In this document: positions 17,910 through 26,434 of the stretch, one piece after another
Position numbering within the stretch: the first letter of the stretch is position 1
Layout of the letters: the number at the start of each line of letters is the position of its first letter
From: Staphylococcus sp. ACRSN
Lineage (GTDB): Bacteria > Bacillota > Bacilli > Staphylococcales > Staphylococcaceae
Reading direction: 5' to 3'
Assembly: GCF_022346615.1 (NCBI RefSeq)
Contig: NZ_JAKRNS010000001.1
Coordinates: 186,001-250,000 of the forward strand
DNA: 64,000 nt
Made by a program: the position numbers and the translations under genes
The notes under the pieces: model-generated
What the model saw: only the letters and a program-made list of their open reading frames with translations
What the model was told of the DNA's origin: nothing
Database searches by the model: none

Positions 17910-17927
17910 TATATGCATGCGCATATA
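17910..17927. promoter_or_regulatory. Operator-like dyad TATATG-N6-CATATA (copy 2)
   Basis: TATATGCATGCGCATATA has the same arms and spacing as copy 1 with a different centre. It lies 24 bases upstream of the Old Yellow Enzyme gene and overlaps the expected -10/start region of a promoter whose -35 is TTGACT at 17884-17889. Repression by binding here would be the simplest reading. Confidence 0.6.
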
Positions 17928-17950
17928 TTATAAAAGTGAGGTAATTATAA

Positions 17951-18994
17951 ATGACAGATAATCATCTATTTACACCAGTAAATTTAAAAAGTTTAACAAT
18001 AAAAAATCGCATCATGATGTCACCGATGTGCCAATACAGTGTAGTTGAAAAGAATGGGATACCTACAGATTGGCACTATCATCATTATATAAGTAGAGCA
18101 ATTGGAGGTTCTGGTTTAGTAATGGTTGAAATGACTAATATTGAACCTGACGGTAGGATTTCAGATTTTTGCTTAGGATTATGGAATGAGGAACAAAAAA
18201 ACAAGTTACAATCTATTGTTGAAGGAATTCATCAATATGATGCTAAAGCTGCAATCCAAATAGGGCATGCAGGTAGAAAAGCAGAAAATGCTGAAACACC
18301 AGTTGGACCTTCTGAGATTGCTTTTGATGAAACATTTAAGACACCGCGTGCATTGGAAAATGCTGAAGTATATCAAATGATTGAGAAATATCGCTATTCT
18401 GTAAGAGCTGCTGTAGAAGCTGGATTTGATGCAATCGAAATACATGGCGCACACGGATATTTAATTCATCAATTTCATTCACCACGCTCTAATCACCGCA
18501 GTGATGAATTTGGTGAAAGACTAACGTTATTTGGTGAGAAAGTGATTGCAGCAGCAAGAGAAGAAATGCCGTCAGAAATGCCACTCATCGTGCGTATTTC
18601 TGCGACAGAATTTGTAGATGATGGGTACGGTATTGATGAAGGTATAAAAATTGCACGTACTTATTATGAAGCTGGTGCCGATGTGATAGATGTTTCTGCT
18701 GGTGGTGAAGGTCCTATATCACCACACGGTAAACCAGGTACACATGCTGCATATCAATTACCTTATGCTAGAAAGGTGAAAGAAGCATTAGATATACCAG
18801 TGATTGCTGTTGGCCGATTAGATGACCCTATTTTAGCTAATGCGGTAATAGGTAATAATGAAGCAGACATGGTAGCTGTAGGTAGAGGATTATTGCGCAA
18901 TCCATATTGGCCGCTTACTGCTAATGAGCAGTTGAGAAAAATTGCTAAAGAAGCTATTGTACCAACACAATATCAACCAGGATTTAGAGGTTAA
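17951..18994 (+). CDS. Old Yellow Enzyme, YqjM/NamA-type NADPH dehydrogenase
   Basis: An FMN-dependent ene-reductase TIM barrel of 347 residues. The YqjM-class markers are visible: the flavin-modulating Cys in MMSPMCQYS (Cys27), the substrate-binding His pair region in [27 protein letters not shown]-like sequence, and the C-terminal FMN phosphate motif [13 protein letters not shown]. Such enzymes reduce alpha,beta-unsaturated aldehydes, ketones and nitro compounds and are induced by electrophile stress in Bacillus. GAGGTAATTATAA precedes the ATG. It starts a two-gene unit with the luciferase-like gene 23 bases downstream. Confidence 0.93.
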   Translation: [347 protein letters not shown]

Positions 18995-19017
18995 ATATAA
19001 TTTAAGGAGTGAGAGAG

Positions 19018-20028
19018 ATGGATGTCAGTATTTTAGATCAAACACAATTGATTGATGGGGAGTCGAGTGAAACGGAATTTAATAACACTGTCGCATTGGC
19101 TCAATATTTAGATGAACTCGGATATACAAGGTATTGGTTGTCCGAACATCATAGTACGGATGCATTAGCTGGCTCTGCTCCTGAGATATTGGCATCATTT
19201 CTTTTGGCTAAGACGAAAAATATTCGTGTTGGTTCTGGTGGCGTCATGCTTCCTCATTACAGTTCTTATAAGGTATCAGAGATGTTTAATGTCATGAGTG
19301 CATTAGCTCCTGGAAGAGTAGATTTAGGTGTGGGCAGAGCGCCTGGTGGACATCACCTATCCAATATTGCATTGCAAAGTGGCGTGATTGCTAAAAGAAA
19401 TGTGGATCAATTTCCACAAAAACTTGATGAAATTGCTCATTATTTTAGAAATAAAGTTCCTGAAGATTCAGTAGTTAAGGGATTACAGACGACACCTAAA
19501 GTAAACCAACCGGCAGTATTATGGTTATTGGGAACGAGTAATGACTCTGCTAAATTAGCTGCTAAACAGGGCTTACCATATGTCTTTGCACATTTTATCA
19601 ATTATGAAGCTGGTGCGATGGATGAAGCTATAGCACTGTATCGAGCGCAGTTTCAACCATCAACGACCCTCTCCCATCCTAAGGTGATTGTAGCGATTAA
19701 GACTATTTTGGCAGATACAGATGAATACGCGCAAGCACTTGCTAAAAGTGCCGTGCATGCTAATTTTTATCTGCACAGAGGTGTGTTATCCAGGCTCGTG
19801 TCACCTGATAAAGCGTTAAGTGAAGTTCATACTAAAAAGGAATGGGCAGAGGTACAGGCAATTAAAGATACGTATTTGATAGGTTCTAAGCAGACAGTTG
19901 CTAAACAATTGAAGGAATTGAAATCTAAGTTAAATATAGATGAAGTGATGACGTTGAGTCCTATTTATGATTTTGAATCGAGAAAATATTCGCTTAAATT
20001 ATTAAAAGAAGTAACCGACACAATGTAA
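19018..20028 (+). CDS. LLM-class (luciferase-like) flavin-dependent oxidoreductase
   Basis: A 336-residue bacterial-luciferase-like monooxygenase fold. Family features include SILDQTQLIDGESSETEFNNTVALAQYLDELGYTRYWLSEHH-type N-terminus, VGSGGVMLPHYSSYKV and DLGVGRAPGG. The start is placed at the ATG at 19018 because AAGGAG ends eight bases before it; the GTG at 19009 overlaps that ribosome site. These proteins use FMN(H2) or F420; in Staphylococcus FMN is the realistic cofactor. It is probably co-transcribed with the Old Yellow Enzyme gene and its substrate is unknown. Confidence 0.9.
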   Translation: MDVSILDQTQLIDGESSETEFNNTVALAQYLDELGYTRYWLSEHHSTDALAGSAPEILASFLLAKTKNIRVGSGGVMLPHYSSYKVSEMFNVMSALAPGRVDLGVGRAPGGHHLSNIALQSGVIAKRNVDQFPQKLDEIAHYFRNKVPEDSVVKGLQTTPKVNQPAVLWLLGTSNDSAKLAAKQGLPYVFAHFINYEAGAMDEAIALYRAQFQPSTTLSHPKVIVAIKTILADTDEYAQALAKSAVHANFYLHRGVLSRLVSPDKALSEVHTKKEWAEVQAIKDTYLIGSKQTVAKQLKELKSKLNIDEVMTLSPIYDFESRKYSLKLLKEVTDTM

Positions 20029-20227
20029 GTTCGGTAAAATAGTTTATTCTTAGCAATCATTAGCACTATATAACTTTAAGTTCTATAATGAATTAAATTA
20101 TAAGCAGAAAATATAAAGATTATCCAAAAATGTTAATAATTCCTCAAAAATTCATATATACATTATATTCAAAAATGATTATACTTAAAAACGTGTTTGT
20201 TTTTAATACATCAAGGAGTAATAGAGT

Positions 20228-21658
20228 ATGAATTTTATTAAAAGAATATTGAAAAAAGAGGATTTTTCACTTTATCAAAATAAAGATGCGCATTTGGAGC
20301 GTACGCTAAGAGTAAGAGACTTTTTAGCATTAGGTGTAGGAACGATTGTTTCGACTGCAATTTTCACTTTACCTGGTGTTGTAGCGGCGGATCACACAGG
20401 ACCATCCGTAAGTTTGTCATTCCTTGTGTCTGCTATAGTAGCTGCGCTCGTTGCATTTGTATATGCAGAGATGTCATCAGCCATGCCAGTTGCGGGATCG
20501 GCATATACTTGGATAAGTATATTGTACGGTGAATTTTTTGGCTGGTTAGTAGGATGGGCATTAATTGCAGAATATATTATTGCTGTTGCGTTTGTTGCAT
20601 CTGGGTTTTCAGCGAATTTAAGAGGATTATTCGAACCCTTCCATGTGACGTTACCTGATGCATTATCTAACTCATTAGGAACAAATGGCGGAATCATTGA
20701 TCTTATTGCAGCAATCGTTATTATTATAACAGCTTTATTATTATCGCGTGGTGCGTCTGAAACGGCCCGTGTGCAAAATGTTTTGGTTGTATTAAAGGTT
20801 ATGGCAATTATCTTATTCTTAATTGTCGGTATAAGTGTCGTAGATATTGGACATTATGTACCGTTCATTCCTGAGTATAAGATGACTGCAGACGGAGCAT
20901 TTGGTGGTTGGCAAGGTATCTATGCAGGGAGTTCAGTAATATTTATTTCCTATATTGGATTTGATTCTATTGCTGCGAATTCTGGAGAAGCTATCAATCC
21001 ACATAAGACAATGCCACGAGGTATTCTTGGTTCATTAGTTATTGCAGTGACATTGTTTGTGGCTGTATCTTTAGTACTTGTGGGTATGTTTGACTATTCA
21101 CAGTATAAAGATAATGCTGAACCTGTAGGCTGGGCGTTGCGTACAAGTGGTCATGAAACGGTGGCTATCATTGTTCAAGCTGTGTCTGTCATCGGTATGT
21201 TTACAGCGTTGATTGGTATGATGTTAGCTGGTTCTCGACTATTGTATTCATTTGGTAGAGATGGAATCTTACCAGCTTGGATTGGACGTCTAAACAACAA
21301 ACATTTACCGAATAGAGCGCTACTTGTCTTAACGATTGTAGCAGTATTAGTTGGTTCGGTCTTCCCATTTGCGTTCCTAGCACAGTTAATATCTGCAGGT
21401 ACGCTTGTCGCATTTATGTTTGTAACGATTGGTATGTATGGACTGCGTAGTAGAGAGGGTAAAGATTTACCAGAACCTGGATTTAAATTACCGCTGTATC
21501 CTGTGATGCCATTAGTGATATTTATTTGTATATTTGCCGTATTTTGGGGACTAAGTGGTCAAGCTAAGTTCTATACATTAATGTGGTTTGTCATAGGTAT
21601 TGCCTATTACCTGTTTTATGTTACGAAAAGCATAATTAAAGAAAAGAAAGTACAATAA
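20228..21658 (+). CDS. APC-family amino acid permease
   Basis: A 476-residue integral membrane protein with about 12 hydrophobic helices. The first helix region FLALGVGTIVSTAIFTLPG contains the G-[ST]-[AG]-I-F substrate-loop pattern of the APC superfamily, and YIGFDSIAANSGEAINPHKTMPRGI is the conserved helix 6 / loop region. This resembles the cationic amino-acid (YfnA-like) group. AAGGAG lies about nine bases before the ATG. It stands alone with a terminator after it; the substrate cannot be fixed from motifs. Confidence 0.9.
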   Translation: MNFIKRILKKEDFSLYQNKDAHLERTLRVRDFLALGVGTIVSTAIFTLPGVVAADHTGPSVSLSFLVSAIVAALVAFVYAEMSSAMPVAGSAYTWISILYGEFFGWLVGWALIAEYIIAVAFVASGFSANLRGLFEPFHVTLPDALSNSLGTNGGIIDLIAAIVIIITALLLSRGASETARVQNVLVVLKVMAIILFLIVGISVVDIGHYVPFIPEYKMTADGAFGGWQGIYAGSSVIFISYIGFDSIAANSGEAINPHKTMPRGILGSLVIAVTLFVAVSLVLVGMFDYSQYKDNAEPVGWALRTSGHETVAIIVQAVSVIGMFTALIGMMLAGSRLLYSFGRDGILPAWIGRLNNKHLPNRALLVLTIVAVLVGSVFPFAFLAQLISAGTLVAFMFVTIGMYGLRSREGKDLPEPGFKLPLYPVMPLVIFICIFAVFWGLSGQAKFYTLMWFVIGIAYYLFYVTKSIIKEKKVQ

Positions 21659-21670
21659 TTAATCAAAATA

Positions 21671-21712
21671 TAAAGTTGTAACGGATGTTTAGCATCTGTT
21701 GCAACTTTTTTT
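21671..21712 (+). terminator. Rho-independent terminator after the permease gene
   Basis: AAAGTTGTAACGGATG pairs with CATCTGTTGCAACTTT (with one G-U and one mismatch) around TTTAG, followed by a T run. Confidence 0.88.
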
Positions 21713-21773
21713 ATTTGTAAATGTAGATCGAGTTAAGGTTTTAATTTTTTAAAAATATGGTATATTATATTTA

Positions 21774-21789
21774 TGTTGCAAATGCAACA
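21774..21789. promoter_or_regulatory. Perfect dyad upstream of the marR-paiAB operon
   Basis: TGTTGCAAATGCAACA is a 7-2-7 perfect inverted repeat, 15 bases upstream of the MarR-type start codon and just after a TATATT -10-like hexamer. Position and symmetry fit an autoregulatory MarR operator. Confidence 0.65.
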
Positions 21790-21804
21790 AAAAGGAGCTT
21801 AAAG

Positions 21805-22257
21805 ATGAAAGATATATTAAGAGATATAGGTGTTATCGCGAGAGCGCTTGATTCAATCAGTAATATTGAGTTTAAAGAGTTAAATTTAGCTAAAGGACAA
21901 TTTGTTTATTTAGTTAGAATTTGTGAAAATCCAGGTATTATTCAAGAAAAATTAGCTGAAATGCTGAAAATTGATAGAACAACCGCATCACGTGCAGTTG
22001 CCAATTTGGTTAAGAATGAACTTGTGGAAAAGAAAGCAGATGATGATAATAAAAAGAACAAATTATTATATGCCACTGAAAAAGGAGCATCGTTATACAC
22101 TTTGATTATTAGGGAAAATGAGCATTCAAATAAAGTTGCACTCAATCATTTTTCGGAAACTGAAATTACAGAATTGGCTTCGATGCTACAAAGAGTAAAA
22201 GAGAATATTTCAGATGATTGGCTGTATGTTAAAAAAGGTAATAAACGCGATTATTAA
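21805..22257 (+). CDS. MarR-family transcriptional regulator
   Basis: A 150-residue winged-helix regulator. The DNA-binding core is GIIQEKLAEMLKIDRTTASRAVANLVKNELVEKKADDDNKKNKLLYATEKG (recognition helix around DRTTASRAV, wing around DDDNKKNK). AAGGAG lies seven bases before the ATG at 21805; the frame is open back to 21757 across the operator dyad, which is not coding. paiA begins 17 bases after the stop, so this is the first gene of a three-gene operon and probably represses it. Confidence 0.9.
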   Translation: MKDILRDIGVIARALDSISNIEFKELNLAKGQFVYLVRICENPGIIQEKLAEMLKIDRTTASRAVANLVKNELVEKKADDDNKKNKLLYATEKGASLYTLIIRENEHSNKVALNHFSETEITELASMLQRVKENISDDWLYVKKGNKRDY

Positions 22258-22273
22258 CAGAGAAGGTGAAAAT

Positions 22274-22822
22274 TTGATACAAGTATGTACCAAAAAAGAT
22301 ATAGAAGCATTAAAAGATTTAAGCATTCAAACATTTGATGAAACGTTTAGAGCTCAAAATAAGACAGAGAATATCGAACAGTATTTGGCAAATGCATTTA
22401 CAACGAATAAATTATTACATGAAATTGAAAATCCACATTCATACTTTTATATTATATATTATCAGCAAAAATTGGCTGGCTACTTAAAGGTAAACATTTT
22501 GGATGCACAAACAGAACAATATCCAGGAAATAATTTAGAGATTGAACGTATTTATATATTGAAAGATTTTCAAAAATTTGGACTTGGTAAACAGCTATTT
22601 AATCGTGCTGTAACTGTAGCAGAAACTAAAGGCTGCGATCAAATATGGCTTGGTGTGTGGGAGAAAAATAATAACGCTATACAATTTTATGAACGTTTAG
22701 GGTTTAGCAAAATTGATGAGCATGCATTTTACATGGGGGATGAAAGACAAGTTGATTTTATAATGTCTCGTCCTTTAAAGGAGGATTCATATAGCAATGT
22801 ACATTCCGAAACAGTATCGTAA
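22274..22822 (+). CDS. paiA: GNAT acetyltransferase, PaiA-like polyamine N-acetyltransferase
   Basis: A 182-residue GNAT protein that follows Bacillus PaiA along its length: LKDLSIQTFDETFRAQN, NLEIERIYILKDFQKFGLGKQLFNRAV (acetyl-CoA pyrophosphate loop QKFGLG), IWLGVWEKNNNAIQFYERLGF and the C-terminal FYMGDERQVDFIM. PaiA acetylates spermidine and spermine. The start is TTG at 22274 with GAAGGTG seven bases upstream; the only in-frame ATGs lie inside marR. Its end overlaps the start of paiB by 26 bases, so the two are translationally linked. Confidence 0.9.
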   Translation: MIQVCTKKDIEALKDLSIQTFDETFRAQNKTENIEQYLANAFTTNKLLHEIENPHSYFYIIYYQQKLAGYLKVNILDAQTEQYPGNNLEIERIYILKDFQKFGLGKQLFNRAVTVAETKGCDQIWLGVWEKNNNAIQFYERLGFSKIDEHAFYMGDERQVDFIMSRPLKEDSYSNVHSETVS

Positions 22823-23417
22823 AGAAGATTATCAAGAAATTAAAGATTTTATACAGCGATATAACTTTGCTACTATTATTTCGACAGTGGAAGGTAGACC
22901 GTTAGCTACACATATCCCTGTAAATGTTCAGGAAGATGGGGATGCATTATATATTACAGGGCATGTTGCAAAACGAAATCAACAATGGAAAACATTGGAT
23001 AAGGGGGAGCATATCTTAGTTATATTCCAAGGACCTCATGCCTATATTTCTTCTACGTGGTATGAAAATGATGATGTTCCAACGTGGAATTATCAAAGTA
23101 TACAAGTATATGGTAATAGTAGATTATTGAAGGAAGATGAATTGATAACTGACTTGACAAGGCTATTGAATAAATATGAAGCACACAGAGAACATGGTGC
23201 GACTTGGGATAATATGTCTGAAAAATCCAAGAGCCAGGTGAAAGGAATAGTCGGATTCAGAATAAAAGTAACTGAACTTTATGCAGCCTATAAATTGAGC
23301 CAAAGTCGCAGTGTTGCAGATAAAGATCATATTATCGATACATTATCAAGTTCCGAAGATCATTTAGATCATGCAGTCGCAAAGGCAATGACGAAAGAAC
23401 AAAAATCCACAAAATAA
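22797..23417 (+). CDS. paiB: PaiB-like FMN-binding split-barrel protein
   Basis: A 206-residue protein matching Bacillus PaiB: MYIPKQYRKEDYQEIKDFI at the start, FATIISTVEGRPLATHIPV, then GPHAYISSTWYENDDVPTWNYQSIQVYG, which is the diagnostic split-barrel segment, and KGIVGFRIKVTELYAAYKLSQ. PaiB was originally described together with PaiA as a negative regulator of sporulation and degradative enzymes; in a non-sporulating Staphylococcus the role is more likely flavin or heme binding in polyamine or redox stress. AAAGGAGG precedes the ATG. Confidence 0.88.
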   Translation: MYIPKQYRKEDYQEIKDFIQRYNFATIISTVEGRPLATHIPVNVQEDGDALYITGHVAKRNQQWKTLDKGEHILVIFQGPHAYISSTWYENDDVPTWNYQSIQVYGNSRLLKEDELITDLTRLLNKYEAHREHGATWDNMSEKSKSQVKGIVGFRIKVTELYAAYKLSQSRSVADKDHIIDTLSSSEDHLDHAVAKAMTKEQKSTK

Positions 23418-23522
23418 GTTAATCGTGTAAGTATAGGTGATAGGTGGTAAAACTTTATATCATTCAAGAAGAAATTCTGGTAGTCCATAGTTAAGTACAG
23501 TAAAATGTAGGAATCAACTTAT

Positions 23523-23562
23523 TTAAAATGCTAATAATTGTAGGTAATTAGCATTTTAAATA
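23523..23562 (+). terminator. Probable terminator downstream of paiB
   Basis: AAAATGCTAATAATT pairs imperfectly with TAATTAGCATTTT around a short loop; the tail is TTTTAAAT, so it is a weak terminator. It lies about 110 bases after the paiB stop. Confidence 0.5.
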
Positions 23563-23599
23563 ATCTAATGACAAAATCTATTAAATGGAGATGACCTTA

Positions 23600-23959
23600 A
23601 TGAATATTGTTTCAGTCATTTTAACAGTATTAGTAGCTTTAGAATGCTTTTATATCATGTATTTAGAGACCTTTGCTACGACATCTGCTAGTACAAGTAG
23701 GGTTTTCAATATTTCACGAGAAAAATTGAAAGATTCAAACGTCAATGTGCTGCTTAAGAATCAAGGAGTTTACAATGGTGTGATCGGCCTTGTTCTCTTA
23801 TATGCTGTCTTATTTGCGAGTCATCCAAAAGAAATGGTTGCTGTGATATTAATATATATTATTATCGTAGCAATTTATGGTGGTTTATCTAGTGATAAGA
23901 GTATCATATTGAAACAAGGTGGCTTACCAATAATCGCATTAATCTCACTGCTATTTTAA
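23600..23959 (+). CDS. DUF1304 family small membrane protein
   Basis: A 119-residue four-helix membrane protein. The sequence pattern ECFYIMYLETFATTSASTSRVF, then NQGVYNGVIGLVLLYAVL, then a glycine-rich helix (AIYGGLSSDKSIILKQGGLPIIALI) is the DUF1304 layout. Two in-frame ATGs exist (23585 and 23600); GGAG lies nine bases before the second, which is preferred. The family has no established function. It stands alone. Confidence 0.82.
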   Translation: MNIVSVILTVLVALECFYIMYLETFATTSASTSRVFNISREKLKDSNVNVLLKNQGVYNGVIGLVLLYAVLFASHPKEMVAVILIYIIIVAIYGGLSSDKSIILKQGGLPIIALISLLF

Positions 23960-24067
23960 ATATTTGTTGTGAGGATAATGTACAAAATCAGTGAAATGAT
24001 GCATGTTAATTCCCAGGAAATAAAAGAATGTTAGTTGAAATTATTATAAGAATTGTAGGTGAGTGTT

Positions 24068-24448
24068 ATGCATACATTGGATGCTTATTTTAAACTATTT
24101 GATGAATCTCGTTTGAGTGAGGAAAGCTTTGATGGATTAGTCGCACTGTTTAGTGAAGATATTACCTTTGTGTTGAATGGTCAAGCTTATCATGGTATTG
24201 AAGCTTGGAAGCAATTTGTACGTAAAGTGTTTGAGATTAATTCAGATTTGAAACATATGTATGACGGTTGGATTGAAAATGAAGACGGTAGCTACCAAAC
24301 ACGATGGGCGGTTTGTGGTAAAAGATATGAAACAGGTGTCTATACACAAGAAGGTATAGATATTGCTAAATTAGATAGTGATAATAAAATTAGCTATTTA
24401 GAAAATAAACCTAATGATAGTGGCTTGTTTTCAGAAGTAAATGAATAG
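24068..24448 (+). CDS. SnoaL-like / NTF2-fold protein
   Basis: A 126-residue cytosolic protein of the NTF2-like cone fold: a helical start (LDAYFKLFDESRLSEESFDGLVALFSEDITFVLNG) followed by strands including WIENEDGSYQTRWAVCGKRYETGVYTQEGIDIAKLD. This fits SnoaL-type small-molecule-binding proteins. The start is the ATG at 24068 preceded by GTAGGTGAG; a GTG at 24059 overlaps that site. A large hairpin with a T-run follows. Function unknown. Confidence 0.78.
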   Translation: MHTLDAYFKLFDESRLSEESFDGLVALFSEDITFVLNGQAYHGIEAWKQFVRKVFEINSDLKHMYDGWIENEDGSYQTRWAVCGKRYETGVYTQEGIDIAKLDSDNKISYLENKPNDSGLFSEVNE

Positions 24449-24470
24449 TATTTAGCTAATTTATTATGGT

Positions 24471-24580
24471 TAAAAGCAGGTAACAGGCGCTTACATGAAG
24501 TGGCTTGAAGTTAGAATGTATCGTTCCAACTTTTTAAGTCTTAGTGTAATTTCAGCCATTTGTTACCTGCTATTTTTTAT
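24471..24580 (+). terminator. Long structured hairpin with terminator tail
   Basis: GCAGGTAACA (24476-24485) pairs perfectly with TGTTACCTGC (24561-24570), followed by TTTTTT. Between them lie further nested complementary segments: GGC/GCC, TTACA/TGTAA and an inner AAGTTAGAA/TTCCAACTT helix around TGTATCG. The whole makes a roughly 95-base imperfect hairpin, much longer than an ordinary terminator stem. It may be a terminator, or a stable small RNA end. Confidence 0.6.
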
Positions 24581-24894
24581 GTAGCCAATTGTGCGATGGA
24601 AGTGAAAAATATTTAAAAGTGACAATTTAACTATGTTTTATTGAATAAGGTCATGAATAGCACGCAATACGATAATTATATGGTAATATCTAACTTGTGT
24701 GTATTTTTCTCAAATTATGATATTCGAGTAGTAAATAATAAACGCAATGATGTATTACATAAAATTGTGTTTTCGATAAAAAAGTATGTCATGTATTGAC
24801 TTGATGTGTGGGGAAGTCTAATCATAAAGTACTCGATGATAGGTATTGTATTTTGAATTTATGCACCAATATAGATTAGGAGGTCAAACACATC
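24581..24894 (+). other. Intergenic promoter region before the MFS gene
   Basis: No gene is seen here. A TTGACT hexamer at about 24797 with TAATCA 17 bases downstream is the best promoter candidate and would leave a leader of about 70 bases before the MFS start; AGGAGG lies 11 bases before the ATG. Confidence 0.4.
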
Positions 24895-26268
24895 ATGGTT
24901 AAAAAGCAAAAATCTGGAAATAAGTTGATTTTAGCTATTGTATTTAGTGTTTTAACGTATTGGCTATTTGCGCAATCGTTTATTAATATATCTACGGAAG
25001 TACAAGCAACATATCACACGACGACTGCCGTAGTGAATTTATCGGTTAGTCTCGCATCCTTTGCCACGGGTATATTTATGGTAGGCGCAGGAGATGTCGC
25101 AGATAAAATTGGTAAGTTGAAAATGACTTATATCGGCATCATTTTAAGTGTGATTGGCTCAGTATTAATTATCATTTCTAGCGTTACTGCATTTCTTATT
25201 ATTGGTAGGGTTTTGCAGGGACTATCAGCAGCGATACTGTTGCCAGCAACGGTTGGTGTATTAAACGACCAGTTTAAGGGGCAAGCATTGCGTAAAGCCT
25301 TTAGTTACTTAATGATTGCAAGTGTCGGAGGCGTTGGCTTTGCATCGATGGTCGGCGGTTTTGTAGCAACTTATATGACTTGGCAAGTTAACTTTGTCAT
25401 TTCAATCGTAATTGCATTAATTGCATTTGTATTATTGTTAGGAACTAAAGAAGTCGAGAAGGAAATCATTGATCGTCAACCCTTTGATTATATCGGAATG
25501 TGTTTGTTTGCTGTTATGATAGGCAGTATTACTTTGTTTATGACGCAAGGTTTCGAACGTGGCTGGTTAAGTGTGTTTTCAGTAAGCTGCCTTATAATAT
25601 TTATAATTTCAGGCGTAGTATTTCTATTATTTGAACGTAAGAAAGCAATGCCGTTTATTGATTTTTCATTATTTAAACATCGTGCATTTGTAGGTTCTTC
25701 TTTGAGTAACGTTATCATGAATTCAGGTATTGGTATGATGACCGTATTTAATATGTATGTTCAGACGGCAATTGGCTTAAATGCCTTTCAAGCAGGATTG
25801 GTTACTGTGCCATATGTGTTAATGGCAATCTTTATGGTTCGTATAGGAGAGCGTTTATCAGTACGTTATGGTGGTAAGCCAATGTTATTAGTGGGCCCAC
25901 TATTTCCTTCAATGGGTCTCATATTGATTAGTTTAACCATTTTACCACCTCAGTGGTATATCGTAGCTGCGACAATTGGATTTGTTATTTGTGCAATTGG
26001 TAATGGGCTATGTGCAACGCCAGGTCTAACAATAGCCTTATTGACTGTCCCAGATGAAAAGGTAGGGCTAGCAACAGGTTTGTATAAAATGTGTGCTACA
26101 CTCGGTGGTGCATTTGGTATTGCGTTGAGTACTACAGTATATGCCATACTACAAACACATACTTCAATAGAAATGGCTGCTATGGGAACATTCCTAATTA
26201 CATTATGTATTATGGCAACAGGCGTTATTATGACGCAATTGATTATTCCTAAACATACGAAAGCGTAG
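24895..26268 (+). CDS. MFS multidrug exporter, DHA2 (14-helix) NorB/QacA type
   Basis: A 457-residue transporter with about 14 hydrophobic helices. The MFS A-like loop GAGDVADKIGKLKMTYIGI, GRVLQGLSAAILLPATVGVL and antiporter motif C-like GGVGFASMVGGFVATYMTWQ are visible, and the start LVFSVLTYWLFAQSFIN-like region resembles staphylococcal NorB and SdrM. Proton-driven export of drugs or host toxic compounds is likely; the substrate is unknown. It is transcribed alone and bracketed by long hairpins. Confidence 0.88.
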   Translation: MVKKQKSGNKLILAIVFSVLTYWLFAQSFINISTEVQATYHTTTAVVNLSVSLASFATGIFMVGAGDVADKIGKLKMTYIGIILSVIGSVLIIISSVTAFLIIGRVLQGLSAAILLPATVGVLNDQFKGQALRKAFSYLMIASVGGVGFASMVGGFVATYMTWQVNFVISIVIALIAFVLLLGTKEVEKEIIDRQPFDYIGMCLFAVMIGSITLFMTQGFERGWLSVFSVSCLIIFIISGVVFLLFERKKAMPFIDFSLFKHRAFVGSSLSNVIMNSGIGMMTVFNMYVQTAIGLNAFQAGLVTVPYVLMAIFMVRIGERLSVRYGGKPMLLVGPLFPSMGLILISLTILPPQWYIVAATIGFVICAIGNGLCATPGLTIALLTVPDEKVGLATGLYKMCATLGGAFGIALSTTVYAILQTHTSIEMAAMGTFLITLCIMATGVIMTQLIIPKHTKA

Positions 26269-26305
26269 TTTAAAAATGTTGTAATCGCTATTTAAATATA
26301 AAAAT

Positions 26306-26376
26306 AAAGAGGTAAAGTAATAAAACCATTTAGTACTTGAAGGATTATAATGGTTGATTACGATTACCTCTTTTTT
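26306..26376. terminator. Long bidirectional hairpin terminator
   Basis: AAAGAGGTAA (26306-26315) pairs with TTACCTCTTT (26364-26373); inside are GTAAT/ATTAC and AACCATT/AATGGTT, making three stacked helices and an 18-base loop. T-runs follow on both strands. It separates the convergent MFS and hypothetical genes. Confidence 0.8.
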
Positions 26377-26434
26377 ATATGTCGAAATGATCTATAGTAT
26401 GCATTGCTACAAATTAACGTGTAAATGATTATCA

